Shown here one piece after another: positions 43,224-56,219 of a DNA stretch of 64,000 bases; the stretch's first letter is position 1; each line of letters starts with the position of its first letter. The stretch covers positions 124,001-188,000 of the forward strand of contig NZ_BBLU01000001.1 of assembly GCF_000759715.1 (NCBI RefSeq). The letters run 5' to 3'. The DNA comes from Demequina mangrovi (GTDB lineage: Bacteria > Actinomycetota > Actinomycetes > Actinomycetales > Demequinaceae). The notes under the pieces are model-generated. The model was given only the letters and a program-made list of their open reading frames with translations. It was not told the origin of the DNA and did no database searches. The position numbers and the translations under genes are program-made.

Positions 43224-44527
43224 GCCGCCCCATCGTCATCGAGAACGCGTCGCTGTACGGCGACACCACCGCCAGCCTCCTCATCGAGGACGGCGTCATC
43301 ACGAAGGTCGCCGACGCGATCGAGGCGCCCGAGGGTGCGACCGTCATCGACGCGGAGGGCCTCGTCGCCCTCCCCGGCCTCGTGGACCTCCACACGCACC
43401 TCCGCGAGCCCGGCCGCGAGGACGCCGAGACCATCGAGACCGGCTCCCGCGCCGCTGCGCGCGGCGGCTGGACCGCCGTCTTCGCGATGGCCAACACCAA
43501 CCCCGTCGCGGACACCGCCGGCGTGGTCGAGCAGGTGTGGAGCCGCGGCCGCGAGATCGGCCTGGCGGACGTGTTCCCGGTCGGCGCCGTCACCGTCGGC
43601 CTCAAGGGCGAGCACCTGTCCGAGATGGGCGCGATGGCCCACTCGAAGGCCCAGGTGCGGCTCTTCTCCGACGACGGCGTGTGCGTCTACGACCCGGTCA
43701 TCATGCGCCGCGCCCTCGAGTACGTGAAGACCTTCGACGGCGCCGTGGTCCAGCACGCGCAGGACCTGCGCCTCACCGAGGGCTCGCAGATGCACGAGGG
43801 CGAGGTCTCCGCGGAGCTCGGCCTCGCCGGCTGGCCGGCCGTCGCCGAGGAGTCGATCGTCGCCCGCGACGCGCTGCTCGCCGAGCACGTCGGCTCGCGC
43901 GTGCACGTCCAGCACCTCAGCACCGCCGGCTCGGTGGAGATCATCCGCTGGGCCAAGGCGCGCGGCATCAACGTCACGGCCGAGGCGACCCCGCACCACC
44001 TGCTGCTCACCGACGAGTCGGCGCGCACCTACGACCCGCTGTTCAAGGTCAACCCGCCGCTGCGCACGCAGTCCGACGTCGACGCGCTCCGCGCCGCGGT
44101 CGCCGACGGCACCATCGACGTGATCGCGACCGACCACGCGCCGCACCCGGCCGAGGACAAGGACTGCGAGTGGGCCGCGGCCTCGTTCGGCATGCTCGGC
44201 CTCGAGACCGCGCTCGGCGTGGTCCAGAAGGCGCTCGTCGACACCGGCGCCCTGACCTGGCGCGACGTGGCCCGTCTCATGTCCGAGACCCCCGCCCGCA
44301 TCGGCAAGGTCGACGACCGTCACGGGCGTCCCCTCGCCGAGGGCGAGCCCGCCAACATCACGCTCGTCGACCCGCAGCACGCCTGGACGGTCGACGGAGC
44401 CCAGCTGGCCTCGCGCGCCTCCAACACCCCGTACGGTGGCATGGAGCTGCCGGGCCGCGCCGTGGCCACCCTGCTGCGCGGCGTCCCCACCCACCTCAGC
44501 CCCCGTTTCGAAGGAGCGTTCGCGTGA
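43220..44527 (+). CDS. pyrC: Dihydroorotase
   Basis: Cyclises carbamoyl-aspartate to dihydroorotate. 435 residues, class I (long) type: metal-binding [12 protein letters not shown] with H58 and H60, NTNPV substrate loop (about 93-97), [35 protein letters not shown], and VIATDHAPH with the catalytic Asp (about 305-313). C-terminal [11 protein letters not shown] is typical. GTG start overlaps the pyrB stop, and its stop overlaps the carA start by GTGA, so the operon is translationally coupled. Confidence 0.95.
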   Translation: MSRPIVIENASLYGDTTASLLIEDGVITKVADAIEAPEGATVIDAEGLVALPGLVDLHTHLREPGREDAETIETGSRAAARGGWTAVFAMANTNPVADTAGVVEQVWSRGREIGLADVFPVGAVTVGLKGEHLSEMGAMAHSKAQVRLFSDDGVCVYDPVIMRRALEYVKTFDGAVVQHAQDLRLTEGSQMHEGEVSAELGLAGWPAVAEESIVARDALLAEHVGSRVHVQHLSTAGSVEIIRWAKARGINVTAEATPHHLLLTDESARTYDPLFKVNPPLRTQSDVDALRAAVADGTIDVIATDHAPHPAEDKDCEWAAASFGMLGLETALGVVQKALVDTGALTWRDVARLMSETPARIGKVDDRHGRPLAEGEPANITLVDPQHAWTVDGAQLASRASNTPYGGMELPGRAVATLLRGVPTHLSPRFEGAFA

Positions 44528-45646
44528 CCGATGCGACCCGCGCCGTCCTCGTGCTCGAGGACGGCCAGACGTTCGAGGGCCGCGCTTACGGCGCGACCGG
44601 CGAGACGCTCGGCGAGATCGTCTTCAACACCGGCATGACCGGCTACCAGGAGACGCTCACCGACCCGAGCTATCACAAGCAGATCGTCGTGATGACGGCG
44701 CCGCACATCGGCAACACCGGCGTCAACGACGAGGACGACGAGTCGCGGCGGTACTGGGTCGCCGGCTACGTGGTCCGCGACCCCGCACGTCGGCCGAGCA
44801 ACTGGCGCGCGCAGCGCAGCCTCGACGAGGACCTGATCGCCCAGGGCGTCGTCGGCATCTCCGGCATCGACACCCGCCAGCTCACCCGCATCCTCCGCAC
44901 CGCGGGCGTGATGCGCGCCGGCATCTTCTCGGGCGACGCCCTCGCGTCGGACGATGCGCTGCTGGCCCGGGTGCGCGAGTCCGCCCAGATGAAGGGCGCG
45001 CACCTCGCCGACGAGGTCTCGGTCACCGAGCCCTACGAGGTCCCCGCGATCGGCGACGAGGTCGCCCACGTGGTCGCGGTCGACCTCGGCATCAAGTCCA
45101 TGACCCCGCAGCAGATGGCGCAGCGCGGCATCCGCGTCACGGTGGTGCCCTCGCGCATGCCCGCCGCGGAGATCCTCGGGATGAGCCCCGACGGCGTGTT
45201 CTTCTCGAACGGACCCGGTGATCCCGGCGCCGCCGATGCGACCGTCGCCACGCTGCGCGAGGTCCTCGACGCGAAGGTGCCGTTCTTCGGCATCTGCTTC
45301 GGCAACCAGATCCTCGGCCGCGCGCTCGGCTACGGGACCTACAAGCTCGCCTTCGGCCACCGCGGCATCAACCAGCCCGTGATGGACCGCACCACCGGCA
45401 AGGTCGAGGTCACCGCGCACAACCACGGTTTCGCCGTGGACGCGCCGCTCGACGGCGAGAGCGACAGCCCCGCGGGCTACGGCCGCGTCAAGGTCAGCCA
45501 CGTGTGCCTCAACGACGACGTGGTCGAGGGCCTCGAGTGCGTCGACATCCCGGCGTTCTCGGTCCAGTACCACCCCGAGGCCGCGGCCGGTCCGCACGAC
45601 GCCTCGTACCTCTTCGACCGCTTCCTCGACCTCATGAAGGGCCAGC

Positions 45647-45654
<8 letters not shown>
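44524..45654 (+). CDS. carA: Carbamoyl-phosphate synthase small (glutaminase) subunit
   Basis: Hydrolyses glutamine and feeds ammonia to CarB. 376 residues: N-terminal domain with [28 protein letters not shown] (31-58) and [12 protein letters not shown], then class I glutaminase domain with [16 protein letters not shown] (nucleophile C258) and [11 protein letters not shown] (H350, E352). Eight-base overlap with carB. Feeds both pyrimidine and arginine synthesis; here it belongs to the pyr operon. Confidence 0.96.
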
Positions 45655-48943
<3,289 letters not shown>

Positions 48944-48952
48944 GGTCGTCGG

Positions 48953-48986
48953 CGCCGCATCGTACCCGCTGGGGAACGATGCGGCG
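48953..48986 (+). terminator. Terminator of the pyr operon
   Basis: CGCCGCATCGT and ACGATGCGGCG form a perfect 11-bp stem; inside, CCC/GGG extend it after one mismatch. The arms are a one-mismatch copy of the recurrent GGACGATGCG motif facing its complement. Confidence 0.75.
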
Positions 48987-49026
48987 CGCCCGGGCGCGCC
49001 CCCGCGCGTCCGCTCAACATCGCAGG

Positions 49027-49070
49027 TAGGGTAGCAATGGCTGCACATTTCGGGCAGCCCGTCAAGGAGG
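49027..49070 (+). promoter_or_regulatory. pyrF promoter -10 and ribosome binding site
   Basis: TAGGGT (49027-49032), then AAGGAGG (49064-49070) five bases before ATG 49076, the strongest Shine-Dalgarno in the window. It rules out the earlier in-frame ATG at 49037, which lies only 4 nt after the -10. Confidence 0.5.
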
Positions 49071-49075
49071 TAGGG

Positions 49076-49915
49076 ATGGCGTTCGGCGCCCGTCTCGCGG
49101 CCGCGATGGACCAGCATGGTCCGCTCTGCGTGGGGATCGATCCCCACCCCGGGTTGCTCGCGGCGTGGGGCATGGAGGATACGGCGCGGTCGCTCGTCGA
49201 CTTCGGCGACGCGGTGCTCGAGGCGAGCGCGGGGGAGTGCGCGGCGGTCAAGCCCAACGCGGCTTTCTTCGAGCGTCACGGCTCCGCGGGCGTCGCGGCC
49301 CTCGAGCACGTCCTGGGCCGCGCGAGGGAGCTGGGCATCCTCACGGTGCTCGACGCCAAGCGCGGCGACATCGGCTCCACGATGCAGGGCTACGCGGAGT
49401 CGTATCTCCGTCCGGGGGCGCCTCTCGAGGCGGACTCGCTCACGGTGTCGCCCTACCTCGGCTTCGGTTCGCTGAAGCCCGCGCTGGACCTCGCCCAGGA
49501 GCACGGCAAGGGCATCTTCGTGCTGGCCCTCACCTCGAACCCTGAGGGGCCCGAGGTGCAGCACGCCATCGCGCCGGACGGCCGAGCCGTCGCGGCCGTG
49601 GTCGCCGAGGAGGCGGCCGCGCTCAACAACGGTGCCAGCCCCATGGGAGACGTCGGCCTGGTGGTCGGCGCGACCGTGGGGGACGCGGTCCAGCGTCTCG
49701 GCATCGATCTCGACCGGGTCAATGGTCCCCTGTTGAGCCCTGGAGTGGGTGCTCAAGGCGCGGGTCCGGCAGAATTGTCCCTGGTCTTCGGGAACGCGCG
49801 AGGTCGCGTGCTCGTCAATCAGTCGAGGGGCGTGCTCCAGGCGGGCCCCACCGTCGAGAAGCTGCGTGAGGCCGTCATCGAGGCCTCGTCCGCAGCGAAG
49901 AGCATCCTGCGCTGA
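49076..49915 (+). CDS. pyrF: Orotidine 5'-phosphate decarboxylase
   Basis: Last step of UMP synthesis. 279 residues, the longer actinobacterial/archaeal-type form: LCVGIDPHPGLLAAWG (about 16-31), AVKPNAAFFERHG (about 59-71), catalytic TVLDAKRGDIGSTMQGYAESYL (about 91-112, K97 and D100 region), SPYLGFGSLKPAL and the phosphate loop LVFGNARGRVLVNQSRGVL. Separated from carB by a terminator and promoter, so it can be expressed apart from the pyr operon. pyrD is not in the window. Confidence 0.95.
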   Translation: MAFGARLAAAMDQHGPLCVGIDPHPGLLAAWGMEDTARSLVDFGDAVLEASAGECAAVKPNAAFFERHGSAGVAALEHVLGRARELGILTVLDAKRGDIGSTMQGYAESYLRPGAPLEADSLTVSPYLGFGSLKPALDLAQEHGKGIFVLALTSNPEGPEVQHAIAPDGRAVAAVVAEEAAALNNGASPMGDVGLVVGATVGDAVQRLGIDLDRVNGPLLSPGVGAQGAGPAELSLVFGNARGRVLVNQSRGVLQAGPTVEKLREAVIEASSAAKSILR

Positions 49916-49942
49916 GCGCAGCCGACTTTGGAGGGAGAGGCC

Positions 49943-50257
49943 ATGGCCACCCCGGAACTTACCGATGAGCAGCGCGCTGCTGCGCTGGTGAAGGCGACCG
50001 CCGTGCGGTCCGCGCGACGTGTCTTCAAGGAGGAGCTCACGCGCGGCGAGATGTCGCTCGCGGAGGCGATCCGCCGCGCGAAGGCGGACGAGGCGCTCGC
50101 CGGCATCCGCGTGCGCGACCTGCTGCAGTGCCTCCCGGGCATCGGCCCCAAGCGCGCGCAGCTCGTGATGGAGGAGATCGGCATCTCCCTCGCCCGTCGC
50201 ATCCGCGGCCTCGGTCAGCACCAGGTCGACGCGCTCGTCGAACGCGAGCGTCGGTGA
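49943..50257 (+). CDS. mihF: Actinobacterial integration host factor MihF
   Basis: A small DNA-binding nucleoid protein unrelated to E. coli IHF; it bends DNA and aids phage integration and condensation in mycobacteria and Streptomyces. 104 residues, the usual length. Helical N-terminus, then [39 protein letters not shown] (about 55-93), a helix-two-turn-helix DNA-binding module. ATG 49943 follows GGAGGGA. Overlaps gmk by GTGA; this pairing is almost universal in actinobacteria. Confidence 0.95.
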   Translation: MATPELTDEQRAAALVKATAVRSARRVFKEELTRGEMSLAEAIRRAKADEALAGIRVRDLLQCLPGIGPKRAQLVMEEIGISLARRIRGLGQHQVDALVERERR

Positions 50258-50808
50258 GCCGACTCGTCGTCCTTGCCGGCCCGACGGCGGTCGGCAAGGG
50301 CACCGTCGTCCGCGCGCTGCGCGACATGGCGCCCGAGGTCTACGTGTCGGTCTCCGCGACCACGCGCGACCCGCGCCCCGGCGAGATGGACGGTGTCCAC
50401 TACCACTTCATCTCGCGCGACGACTTCGAGCACCGCATCGAGGCGGGGGAGTTCCTCGAGCACGCCATCGTCCACGGCCAGAACCGCTACGGCACCCTGA
50501 GGGGACCCGTCGACGAGCGGCTCGCGCAGGGCGAGCCAGTCCTTCTGGAGATCGACCTCCAGGGCGCGCGCCAGGTCAAGGAGACGATGCCCGACGCGCA
50601 CTTCGTGTTCCTCTCGCCTCCGTCATGGGACGAGCTGGTCAACCGCCTGGTGGGCCGCGGCACCGAGGACGCCGAGGAGCGCGAGCGTCGGCTCGCGACC
50701 GCGCGCGACGAGATGGCGGCCGTTTCCGAGTTCGACCAGGTGATCGTCAACGACACCGTGGAACGCGCGGCGGCCGAGCTCCTGTCCGTGGTCCGCGGGA
50801 CCCGGTAG
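50254..50808 (+). CDS. gmk: Guanylate kinase
   Basis: Phosphorylates GMP to GDP. 184 residues: P-loop [14 protein letters not shown] (5-18), GMP-binding [28 protein letters not shown] (about 32-59), [10 protein letters not shown] and [28 protein letters not shown], then a LID with [26 protein letters not shown] start inside the mihF stop. The rpoZ -10 overlaps its stop codon. Confidence 0.96.
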   Translation: MSRLVVLAGPTAVGKGTVVRALRDMAPEVYVSVSATTRDPRPGEMDGVHYHFISRDDFEHRIEAGEFLEHAIVHGQNRYGTLRGPVDERLAQGEPVLLEIDLQGARQVKETMPDAHFVFLSPPSWDELVNRLVGRGTEDAEERERRLATARDEMAAVSEFDQVIVNDTVERAAAELLSVVRGTR

Positions 50809-50840
50809 ACTGTCCTGAGTCTTTTTGTGAAATCTGAGGA
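50806..50840 (+). promoter_or_regulatory. rpoZ promoter -10 and ribosome binding site
   Basis: TAGACT (50806-50811) overlaps the gmk stop; a T-rich CTTTTT stretch and GAGGA (50836-50840) follow. GAGGA favours GTG 50847 (6 nt away) over GTG 50841. Confidence 0.5.
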
Positions 50841-50846
50841 GTGATT

Positions 50847-51119
50847 GTGGCCGGAACCGTCGCCAACCCCATCGGCATCACCAACCCGCCGATCGACGAG
50901 CTGCTCGCGAAGGTCGACTCGAAGTACGCCCTGGTCATCTACGCGTCGAAGCGTGCCCGCCAGATCAACTCGTACTACGAGGCGCTGGGCGAGGGCCACT
51001 TCGAGAACGTCGGCCCGCTGGTCGAGGCCGACACGACGGACAAGCCGCTGTCCGTCGCCCTGCGCGAGCTCAACCAGGGCGACCTGCTCGAGCTCGGCGA
51101 CTCCGCCGAGCAGCAGTAA
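50847..51119 (+). CDS. rpoZ: DNA-directed RNA polymerase omega subunit
   Basis: Helps assemble RNA polymerase by clamping the beta-prime C-terminus. 90 residues: [46 protein letters not shown], the typical actinobacterial start, followed by a short acidic tail. Its position between gmk and coaBC is conserved. Confidence 0.94.
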   Translation: MAGTVANPIGITNPPIDELLAKVDSKYALVIYASKRARQINSYYEALGEGHFENVGPLVEADTTDKPLSVALRELNQGDLLELGDSAEQQ

Positions 51120-51127
51120 CCCACCCC

Positions 51128-52351
51128 GTGCGCGTCCTCCTGGGCGTCACCGGCGGCGTGGCGGCCTACAAGGCCGCCATCGTGCTGAGACGCCTCAAGG
51201 AGGACGGGCACACCGTCCGCGTCGTCCCCACGCCTGCCTCGCTGCAGTTCGTGGGGCGCGCGACGTGGGAGGCCCTGTCCGGTCTCCCGGCGACCGCGGA
51301 GACCTTCGACAACGTCCCCGCGGTCGAGCACGTGCGGCTCGGCCAGCAGGCGGACCTCGTGCTGGTCGCCCCCGCGACCGCCGACTTCCTCGCGCAGCTC
51401 GCTCACGGCGAGGCGCGCGACCTCCTGGGCAACGCCCTCCTCGCGACGCGGGCCCCTGTGGTGGTGGCCCCCGCAATGCACACCGAGATGTGGGAGAAGG
51501 CCTCGACGCAGGCGAACGTCGCGACGCTGCGTGCGCGCGGCGTCACCGTGATCGAGCCCGCCGTCGGAAGGCTCACCGGCCCTGACTCCGGGCCGGGCCG
51601 CCTGCCCGATCCCGAGGACATCGTCGCCGCCGCCTATGCCGCGGTGGGCGGCGGTCCGGTGCCGGCCGGCGCATCGCCCGCGCCCTGGGGCGACCTGGCG
51701 GGGCTCCGCGTGGTGATCTCCGCCGGAGGGACCCGCGAGCCGCTCGACGCGGTGCGGTTCCTCGGCAACCGCTCGACGGGACTGCAGGGCTTCGCGCTGG
51801 CCGAGGCGGCCCGCGAGCGCGGCGCGGACGTCACCGTGGTCGCCGCGAACGTCGGGCTGCCGCTCTCCGAGGGAGTGGCGCGGATCGACGTCGAGAGCAG
51901 CGTCGAGCTCGCCGATGCGGTGCGGTCCAGCGCGTCTCACGCCGATGTGGTGATCATGGCGGCCGCCGTCGCCGACTTCAGGGCGCGCGAGGCCTCGCAG
52001 ACCAAGATCAAGAAGGACGGCAGCGGCACCCTCACGCTCGAGCTCGTCGAGACCGAGGACGTGCTGCGCGGCCTCGTCGCCGAGGAGATGCCCGGCCGCA
52101 CGGTGGTCGGCTTCGCCGCTGAGACGGGCGACGATGCCGCCTCCGCCCTCGAGCATGCGCGTGCCAAGGCGCGGCGCAAGGGCACCGACCTGCTGGTCTT
52201 CAACCCCGTCGGCGGCGGACGAGGCTTCGGTGACGTCCCCAACGAGGTGACGATGCTCGACGCCGACGGCGAGCAGGTCGCGCGCGCGGCGGGCACCAAG
52301 CTCGCGGTCGCGCATGCGGTGCTCGACGCGGTGGTGCGGCTCCGCGCCTGA
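51128..52351 (+). CDS. coaBC: Bifunctional phosphopantothenoylcysteine decarboxylase / synthetase
   Basis: Two steps of coenzyme A synthesis. 407 residues. The CoaC flavoprotein half (1-185) has VLLGVTGGVAAYKAAIVLRRL, VPTPASLQFVG, VAPATADFLAQLAHG and the substrate loop APAMHTEMW (actinobacterial form, with His for the usual Asn). The CoaB half (about 195-407) starts VVISAGGTREPLDAVRFLGNRSTGLQGFALAEAA with the family lysine motif ASQTKIKKDG later. GTG start 8 bp after rpoZ. Confidence 0.95.
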   Translation: MRVLLGVTGGVAAYKAAIVLRRLKEDGHTVRVVPTPASLQFVGRATWEALSGLPATAETFDNVPAVEHVRLGQQADLVLVAPATADFLAQLAHGEARDLLGNALLATRAPVVVAPAMHTEMWEKASTQANVATLRARGVTVIEPAVGRLTGPDSGPGRLPDPEDIVAAAYAAVGGGPVPAGASPAPWGDLAGLRVVISAGGTREPLDAVRFLGNRSTGLQGFALAEAARERGADVTVVAANVGLPLSEGVARIDVESSVELADAVRSSASHADVVIMAAAVADFRAREASQTKIKKDGSGTLTLELVETEDVLRGLVAEEMPGRTVVGFAAETGDDAASALEHARAKARRKGTDLLVFNPVGGGRGFGDVPNEVTMLDADGEQVARAAGTKLAVAHAVLDAVVRLRA

Positions 52352-52383
52352 GCGTGTCGGTGGTCCGGCCCGACCTGCGGGCG

Positions 52384-52410
52384 TACCATCACGGCATCGA
52401 CCAGGGGGGA
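52384..52410 (+). promoter_or_regulatory. Promoter -10 and ribosome binding site of the small membrane protein gene
   Basis: TACCAT (52384-52389) followed by GGGGGGA (52404-52410), five bases before the ATG at 52416. Confidence 0.4.
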
Positions 52411-52415
52411 CGATC

Positions 52416-53000
52416 ATGCTTCCGAATCAGCCGCCGGCCGCGCATCACGGCGATCGCACGCCCGAGCCTCGCGTTCCCGAGGCGTCCGCGGGCGGGGACG
52501 GGGCCGCCGCCCCGGAGAGCCCGCGCACATGGATCGCGTTCGTCGCGATGGCCCTCGTCGTGGTGGCCGCCGTGCTCGGGTGGCGCTGGTTCACCGGCAC
52601 CGTCGGGCCGGACGCCGCGCGGAAGGCAGCAGCAGCGGACGGCATCGTGGTCGCCGAGAGCACGCAGGTGGACAGGATCACCGCCGGCTACCGCGTCTGC
52701 CTGTACACGGGGACGGGCGACTCCGCCGACTTCGAGGAGACGGACGACCTCTGCGTCATCAGCCCCTACGCCTACACGCTGCTGCCGACCACGGCGGACG
52801 ACGGCGCCGCGTGGGAGGCCTTCCCCGAGCCGGTCGACGGACTCGCCCTCCGCTGGGATCCCGACGCGACCCCCGACCCGCTGCTCGTGGTCGACACCGG
52901 AGACGCGATCTGGCGCGTCGCCTCGTTGGCCGGCGACGACGACGCCGCGGGCAGCTTCTCGATGCTCCTTCACGCCGTCGAGTTCGCGCCCGCGGACTAG
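52416..53000 (+). CDS. Hypothetical single-pass membrane protein
   Basis: 194 residues, not recognised. A Pro/Ala-rich cytosolic N-terminus (1-37), one membrane helix at about 38-57 (RTWIAFVAMALVVVAAVLGWRWF), then an extracytoplasmic domain of about 135 residues rich in Asp, Ala and Thr. It has two cysteines about 25 residues apart (VCLYTG and LCVISP) that may form a disulfide. Own -10 and ribosome binding site. It lies between coaBC and metK, where other actinobacteria usually have no gene, so it is probably lineage-specific. Confidence 0.7.
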   Translation: MLPNQPPAAHHGDRTPEPRVPEASAGGDGAAAPESPRTWIAFVAMALVVVAAVLGWRWFTGTVGPDAARKAAAADGIVVAESTQVDRITAGYRVCLYTGTGDSADFEETDDLCVISPYAYTLLPTTADDGAAWEAFPEPVDGLALRWDPDATPDPLLVVDTGDAIWRVASLAGDDDAAGSFSMLLHAVEFAPAD

Positions 53001-53005
53001 TCCCA

Positions 53006-53022
53006 CCCCGCCACTACGATGG
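53006..53022 (+). promoter_or_regulatory. metK leaderless promoter (17-bp element shared with fmt)
   Basis: CCCCGCCACTACGATGG, containing the -10 TACGAT (53015-53020), ends 5 bases before ATG 53028. The identical 17-mer precedes fmt at 56199-56215. Confidence 0.55.
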
Positions 53023-53027
53023 CCCGC

Positions 53028-54197
53028 ATGACCTCCCTCAGGCTGTTCACCTCCGAGTCCGTGACCGAGGGTCACCCCGACAAGATCTGCGACCAGGTCT
53101 CCGACGCGATCCTCGACGAGATGCTGCGCCAGGACCCCGGCTCGCGCGTCGCCGTCGAGACGATGGTGACCACCGGGCTCGTGCACGTCGCCGGCGAGGT
53201 CACCACCGAGGCGTACGTCGACATCCCCGGCACCATCCGCGGCGTGGTCAACGACATCGGCTACACGTCCTCGCACGTGGGCTTCGACGGAGACTCGTGC
53301 GGCGTCTCCGTGTCGATCGGCGAGCAGTCGCCCGACATCTGGATGGGTGTGGGGAACGCCACCGACTCGGCCGTCGACGAGCTCGGTGCGGGCGACCAGG
53401 GCCTCATGTTCGGCTACGCCTGCACGGACACCCCCGAGCTCATGCCGCTTCCCATCCACATGGCGCACGCGCTGACCGCGCGCCTCGCGGAGGTGCGCCG
53501 CAGCGGCGAGGTCGAGGGCCTGCGCCCCGACGGCAAGGCGCAGGTCACCATCGGCTACGACGGCGACCGCGCGGTGTCCGTCGACACCGTCGTGGTGTCG
53601 ACCCAGCATGCGGAGTCGATCGCGACGGAGACCCTGCGCGCGCAGATCGAGGAGTCGGTCATCGCGCCGGTGCTCGCGCGCTACGAGCTCGACGCCTCCG
53701 CGCACCGGTCGCTCATCAACCCGACCGGCCGCTTCGAGATCGGCGGGCCCAAGGGCGACGCCGGGCTCACCGGCCGCAAGATCATCGTCGACACGTACGG
53801 CGGCATGGCGCGCCACGGCGGCGGCGCCTTCTCGGGCAAGGACCCGTCCAAGGTCGACCGCAGCGCGGCGTACGCGATGCGGTGGGTCGCCAAGAACGTC
53901 GTCGCCGCCGGGCTGGCGCAGCGCTGCGAGGTGCAGGTCGCTTACGCGATCGGCACGGCGCACCCGGTCGGGCTGTACGTCGAGACCTTCGGCACGGGCG
54001 CGCTGCCGGACGTGCGCATCGCCGAGGCGATCCGCGAGGTCTTCGACCTGCGTCCCGGCGCGATCATCGACGCCCTCGACCTGCGCCGCCCGATCTACCG
54101 GGGCACCGCGGCGTACGGCCACTTCGGGCGCGAGCTGCCCGACTTCACCTGGGAGCGCACCGACAGGGCGGAGGCCCTCGTCAGCGCCGCGCGATAG
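53028..54197 (+). CDS. metK: S-adenosylmethionine synthetase
   Basis: Makes SAM from methionine and ATP. 389 residues: [24 protein letters not shown] (7-30), hexapeptide region [12 protein letters not shown] (about 121-132), metal and phosphate motifs GGKGDAG-like [20 protein letters not shown] and [22 protein letters not shown]. The upstream in-frame ATG at 53019 overlaps the TACGAT -10, so 53028 is taken as the start of a leaderless mRNA. No SAM riboswitch is seen. Confidence 0.96.
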   Translation: MTSLRLFTSESVTEGHPDKICDQVSDAILDEMLRQDPGSRVAVETMVTTGLVHVAGEVTTEAYVDIPGTIRGVVNDIGYTSSHVGFDGDSCGVSVSIGEQSPDIWMGVGNATDSAVDELGAGDQGLMFGYACTDTPELMPLPIHMAHALTARLAEVRRSGEVEGLRPDGKAQVTIGYDGDRAVSVDTVVVSTQHAESIATETLRAQIEESVIAPVLARYELDASAHRSLINPTGRFEIGGPKGDAGLTGRKIIVDTYGGMARHGGGAFSGKDPSKVDRSAAYAMRWVAKNVVAAGLAQRCEVQVAYAIGTAHPVGLYVETFGTGALPDVRIAEAIREVFDLRPGAIIDALDLRRPIYRGTAAYGHFGRELPDFTWERTDRAEALVSAAR

Positions 54198-54202
54198 CTC
54201 CG

Positions 54203-56170
54203 ATGGCCCCTCCCACCGTCGCGCACGTCTGCGTCGACGCGGCCCTCCCGCACCTCGACCGGCCGTTCGACTACGCGATCCCGGACAAGCTCGCGGGCGT
54301 GATCGTCGCGGGATCCCGCGTGCGCGTGCGCTTCGCGGGCCGGCTGGTCAGCGGGGTCGTCACCGCGGTCGACGACGTCACCGACTTCGCGGGCACGCTC
54401 GCTCCTGTGCACTCGTCGTCCGCCGTGCCGTCGTACACGCCGGACGCGATCGCCTTCGCGGAGAAGGTGGCCCGGCGCTACGGCGGAAGCCTGTGGGACG
54501 TGCTGCGGCTCATGGCGCCGCCGCGGGTGGCCTCGGTGGAGAAGCGCGACTGGAGCCTCGTCGAGCACGACGAGCAGGCGTACCGCGAGGCGCACGCGAC
54601 GCTCGCGCCGCATGCGGTGCAGGCCTCGCTGCCCGCCGACGCGGTGGTGAGCGGCGCCCGGGTGGTCTGGGAGGCCGTCCCCGATCCGTCCCGCCGCCAT
54701 GGCCTGCCGGCCGATGCGCTGCTCGCCCCGGCGGCTGCGGTCGCCTCGCGCGGGCTCACGGCGATCGTGGTGCTGCCCGACGCGCGCGCCGTCGCCGCGG
54801 CCGCGGATGCGCTGACCCGCGCGGGCCTGTCGCGGTGGACCTCCCGCTCGGGCGGGCACTTCACGGTGCTGCACGCGGACGACGGCCCAGCGGTCCGCTA
54901 CGGCTCGTATCTTGCCGCGCTGCAGGGCCACGCGCGGATCGTGCTGGGCACGCGGCCCGTCGCGATGCAGCCCGTGCCGTCGCTGGGCCTCGTGGTGATG
55001 TGGGACGAGGGGTCGAACGTCTTCGACGAGCCCCACGCGCCCTACCCGCACGCCCGCACCATCGTGGCGATGCGGGCCGACGAGGCGGGCGCCGGCGTGC
55101 TCCTGGCCTCGTACGCCCCGAGCGTCGAGGCGATGTCGCTGGTCGCGCACCGCTGGGCCGAGCGTGCGGCCCCGCCGCGTCCCGAGGTGCGCGCGGCGAC
55201 GCCGCTCGTCACCCCGGTGGACGATGCGCGGCGTGAGGCCGAGGGGGCGGCCGGATGGCACTGGATGCCAGGCTCGGTGTGGCGTCGGGCCCGCAAGGCG
55301 CTCGAGACAGGCCCGGTGGGCATCGTGGTGCCGCGCGCGGGCTACGTCCGGGCCACGGCATGCGCACGATGCGGCACGTGGGCCGAGTGCTCGGCGTGCG
55401 GGGGACCCCTGCGCCGGGAGTCGGCCACGGCCCCGCTCCACTGCGCGGAGTGCGGGGCGCAGCATCCGGACTGGCACTGCGCCGAGTGCACCAGCCCCGC
55501 GACCAAGCAGCTGCGCCAGGGCGTCGAGCGCATCGCCGAGCAGGTCACCGCGATGGCCAAGGACGTGCCCGTGATGCTGTCCGCGGGAGCGGTGGGCACC
55601 GTCGCGGACGGAGAGGTGACGGAAGGCATCGTCGTGGCCACGCCTGCCGCGCTCCCGGCGGTCGCGGGCGGCTACGCCTGCATCGTCATCGTCGGCGCGG
55701 AGGTGCCGGCCGGCGGAGGGCTCGGCGCGGAGCTCCAGGCGATGCGCTGGTGGCTGTCGATCGCCGCGCTCGCGCGTCCCCGAGGCGACGGGGGAGAGGT
55801 GATCGCCGTCGGCGAGCTGCCCGGAGCGGTGCGCGAGGCGCTCGTCGGCTGGACGGCGGGAGACGCCGCGTGGGACGCCTACGCCGAGCGCGCCGACCTC
55901 ATGCTGCCGCCGTACCGCCGCGCGATCCGGCTCTGGGGCGAGCGCCCGGTCATCACGCTCGCGCTGTCCGAGACCGTCGAGGGCGAGCGGCTCGAGCGGC
56001 ACCGCGAGGTGGCCGTCGTCGACGCCAAGGGCGGTGCGACGCTGCTGGTGACGCGTCGCGCGACCCAGGCGGTCGTCGACGTGCTGAGGCGCCGCCAGCA
56101 GGCCTTCTCGAAGGCGGGCGACGGCGAGCTGCGGATGCGAGTGGACGCGCCCCTCGACCCCGTCTCCTGA
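54203..56170 (+). CDS. priA: Primosomal protein PriA, helicase-inactive actinobacterial type
   Basis: Replication-restart initiator. 655 residues. The N-terminal DNA-binding domain (1-105) has HVCVDAALPHLDRPFDYAIPDKL and GSRVRVRFAGRLVSGVV. In the helicase region the Walker A motif is absent (PAAAVASRGLTAIVVLPDARA where GVTGSGKT is expected) and the DEEH box is degenerate (MWDEGSNVFDE). The zinc-binding cysteines are kept (CARCGTWAECSACG...LHCAECGAQHPDWHCAEC, about 390-432). This degenerate form is standard for actinobacteria, which suggests a scaffold role without helicase activity. Five bases after metK. Confidence 0.9.
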   Translation: MAPPTVAHVCVDAALPHLDRPFDYAIPDKLAGVIVAGSRVRVRFAGRLVSGVVTAVDDVTDFAGTLAPVHSSSAVPSYTPDAIAFAEKVARRYGGSLWDVLRLMAPPRVASVEKRDWSLVEHDEQAYREAHATLAPHAVQASLPADAVVSGARVVWEAVPDPSRRHGLPADALLAPAAAVASRGLTAIVVLPDARAVAAAADALTRAGLSRWTSRSGGHFTVLHADDGPAVRYGSYLAALQGHARIVLGTRPVAMQPVPSLGLVVMWDEGSNVFDEPHAPYPHARTIVAMRADEAGAGVLLASYAPSVEAMSLVAHRWAERAAPPRPEVRAATPLVTPVDDARREAEGAAGWHWMPGSVWRRARKALETGPVGIVVPRAGYVRATACARCGTWAECSACGGPLRRESATAPLHCAECGAQHPDWHCAECTSPATKQLRQGVERIAEQVTAMAKDVPVMLSAGAVGTVADGEVTEGIVVATPAALPAVAGGYACIVIVGAEVPAGGGLGAELQAMRWWLSIAALARPRGDGGEVIAVGELPGAVREALVGWTAGDAAWDAYAERADLMLPPYRRAIRLWGERPVITLALSETVEGERLERHREVAVVDAKGGATLLVTRRATQAVVDVLRRRQQAFSKAGDGELRMRVDAPLDPVS

Positions 56171-56198
56171 GGCCGCCCCGCGGAACCGGCCGACGGCG

Positions 56199-56215
56199 CC
56201 CCGCCACTACGATGG
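56199..56215 (+). promoter_or_regulatory. fmt leaderless promoter (17-bp element shared with metK)
   Basis: CCCCGCCACTACGATGG with -10 TACGAT at 56208-56213, 6 nt before ATG 56220. Confidence 0.55.
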
Positions 56216-56219
56216 TGGG

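Noticed and set aside
53019-53027. Earlier in-frame metK start (ATGGCCCGC)
   Set aside because: Its first bases are part of the -10 TACGAT; the mRNA would start after it.
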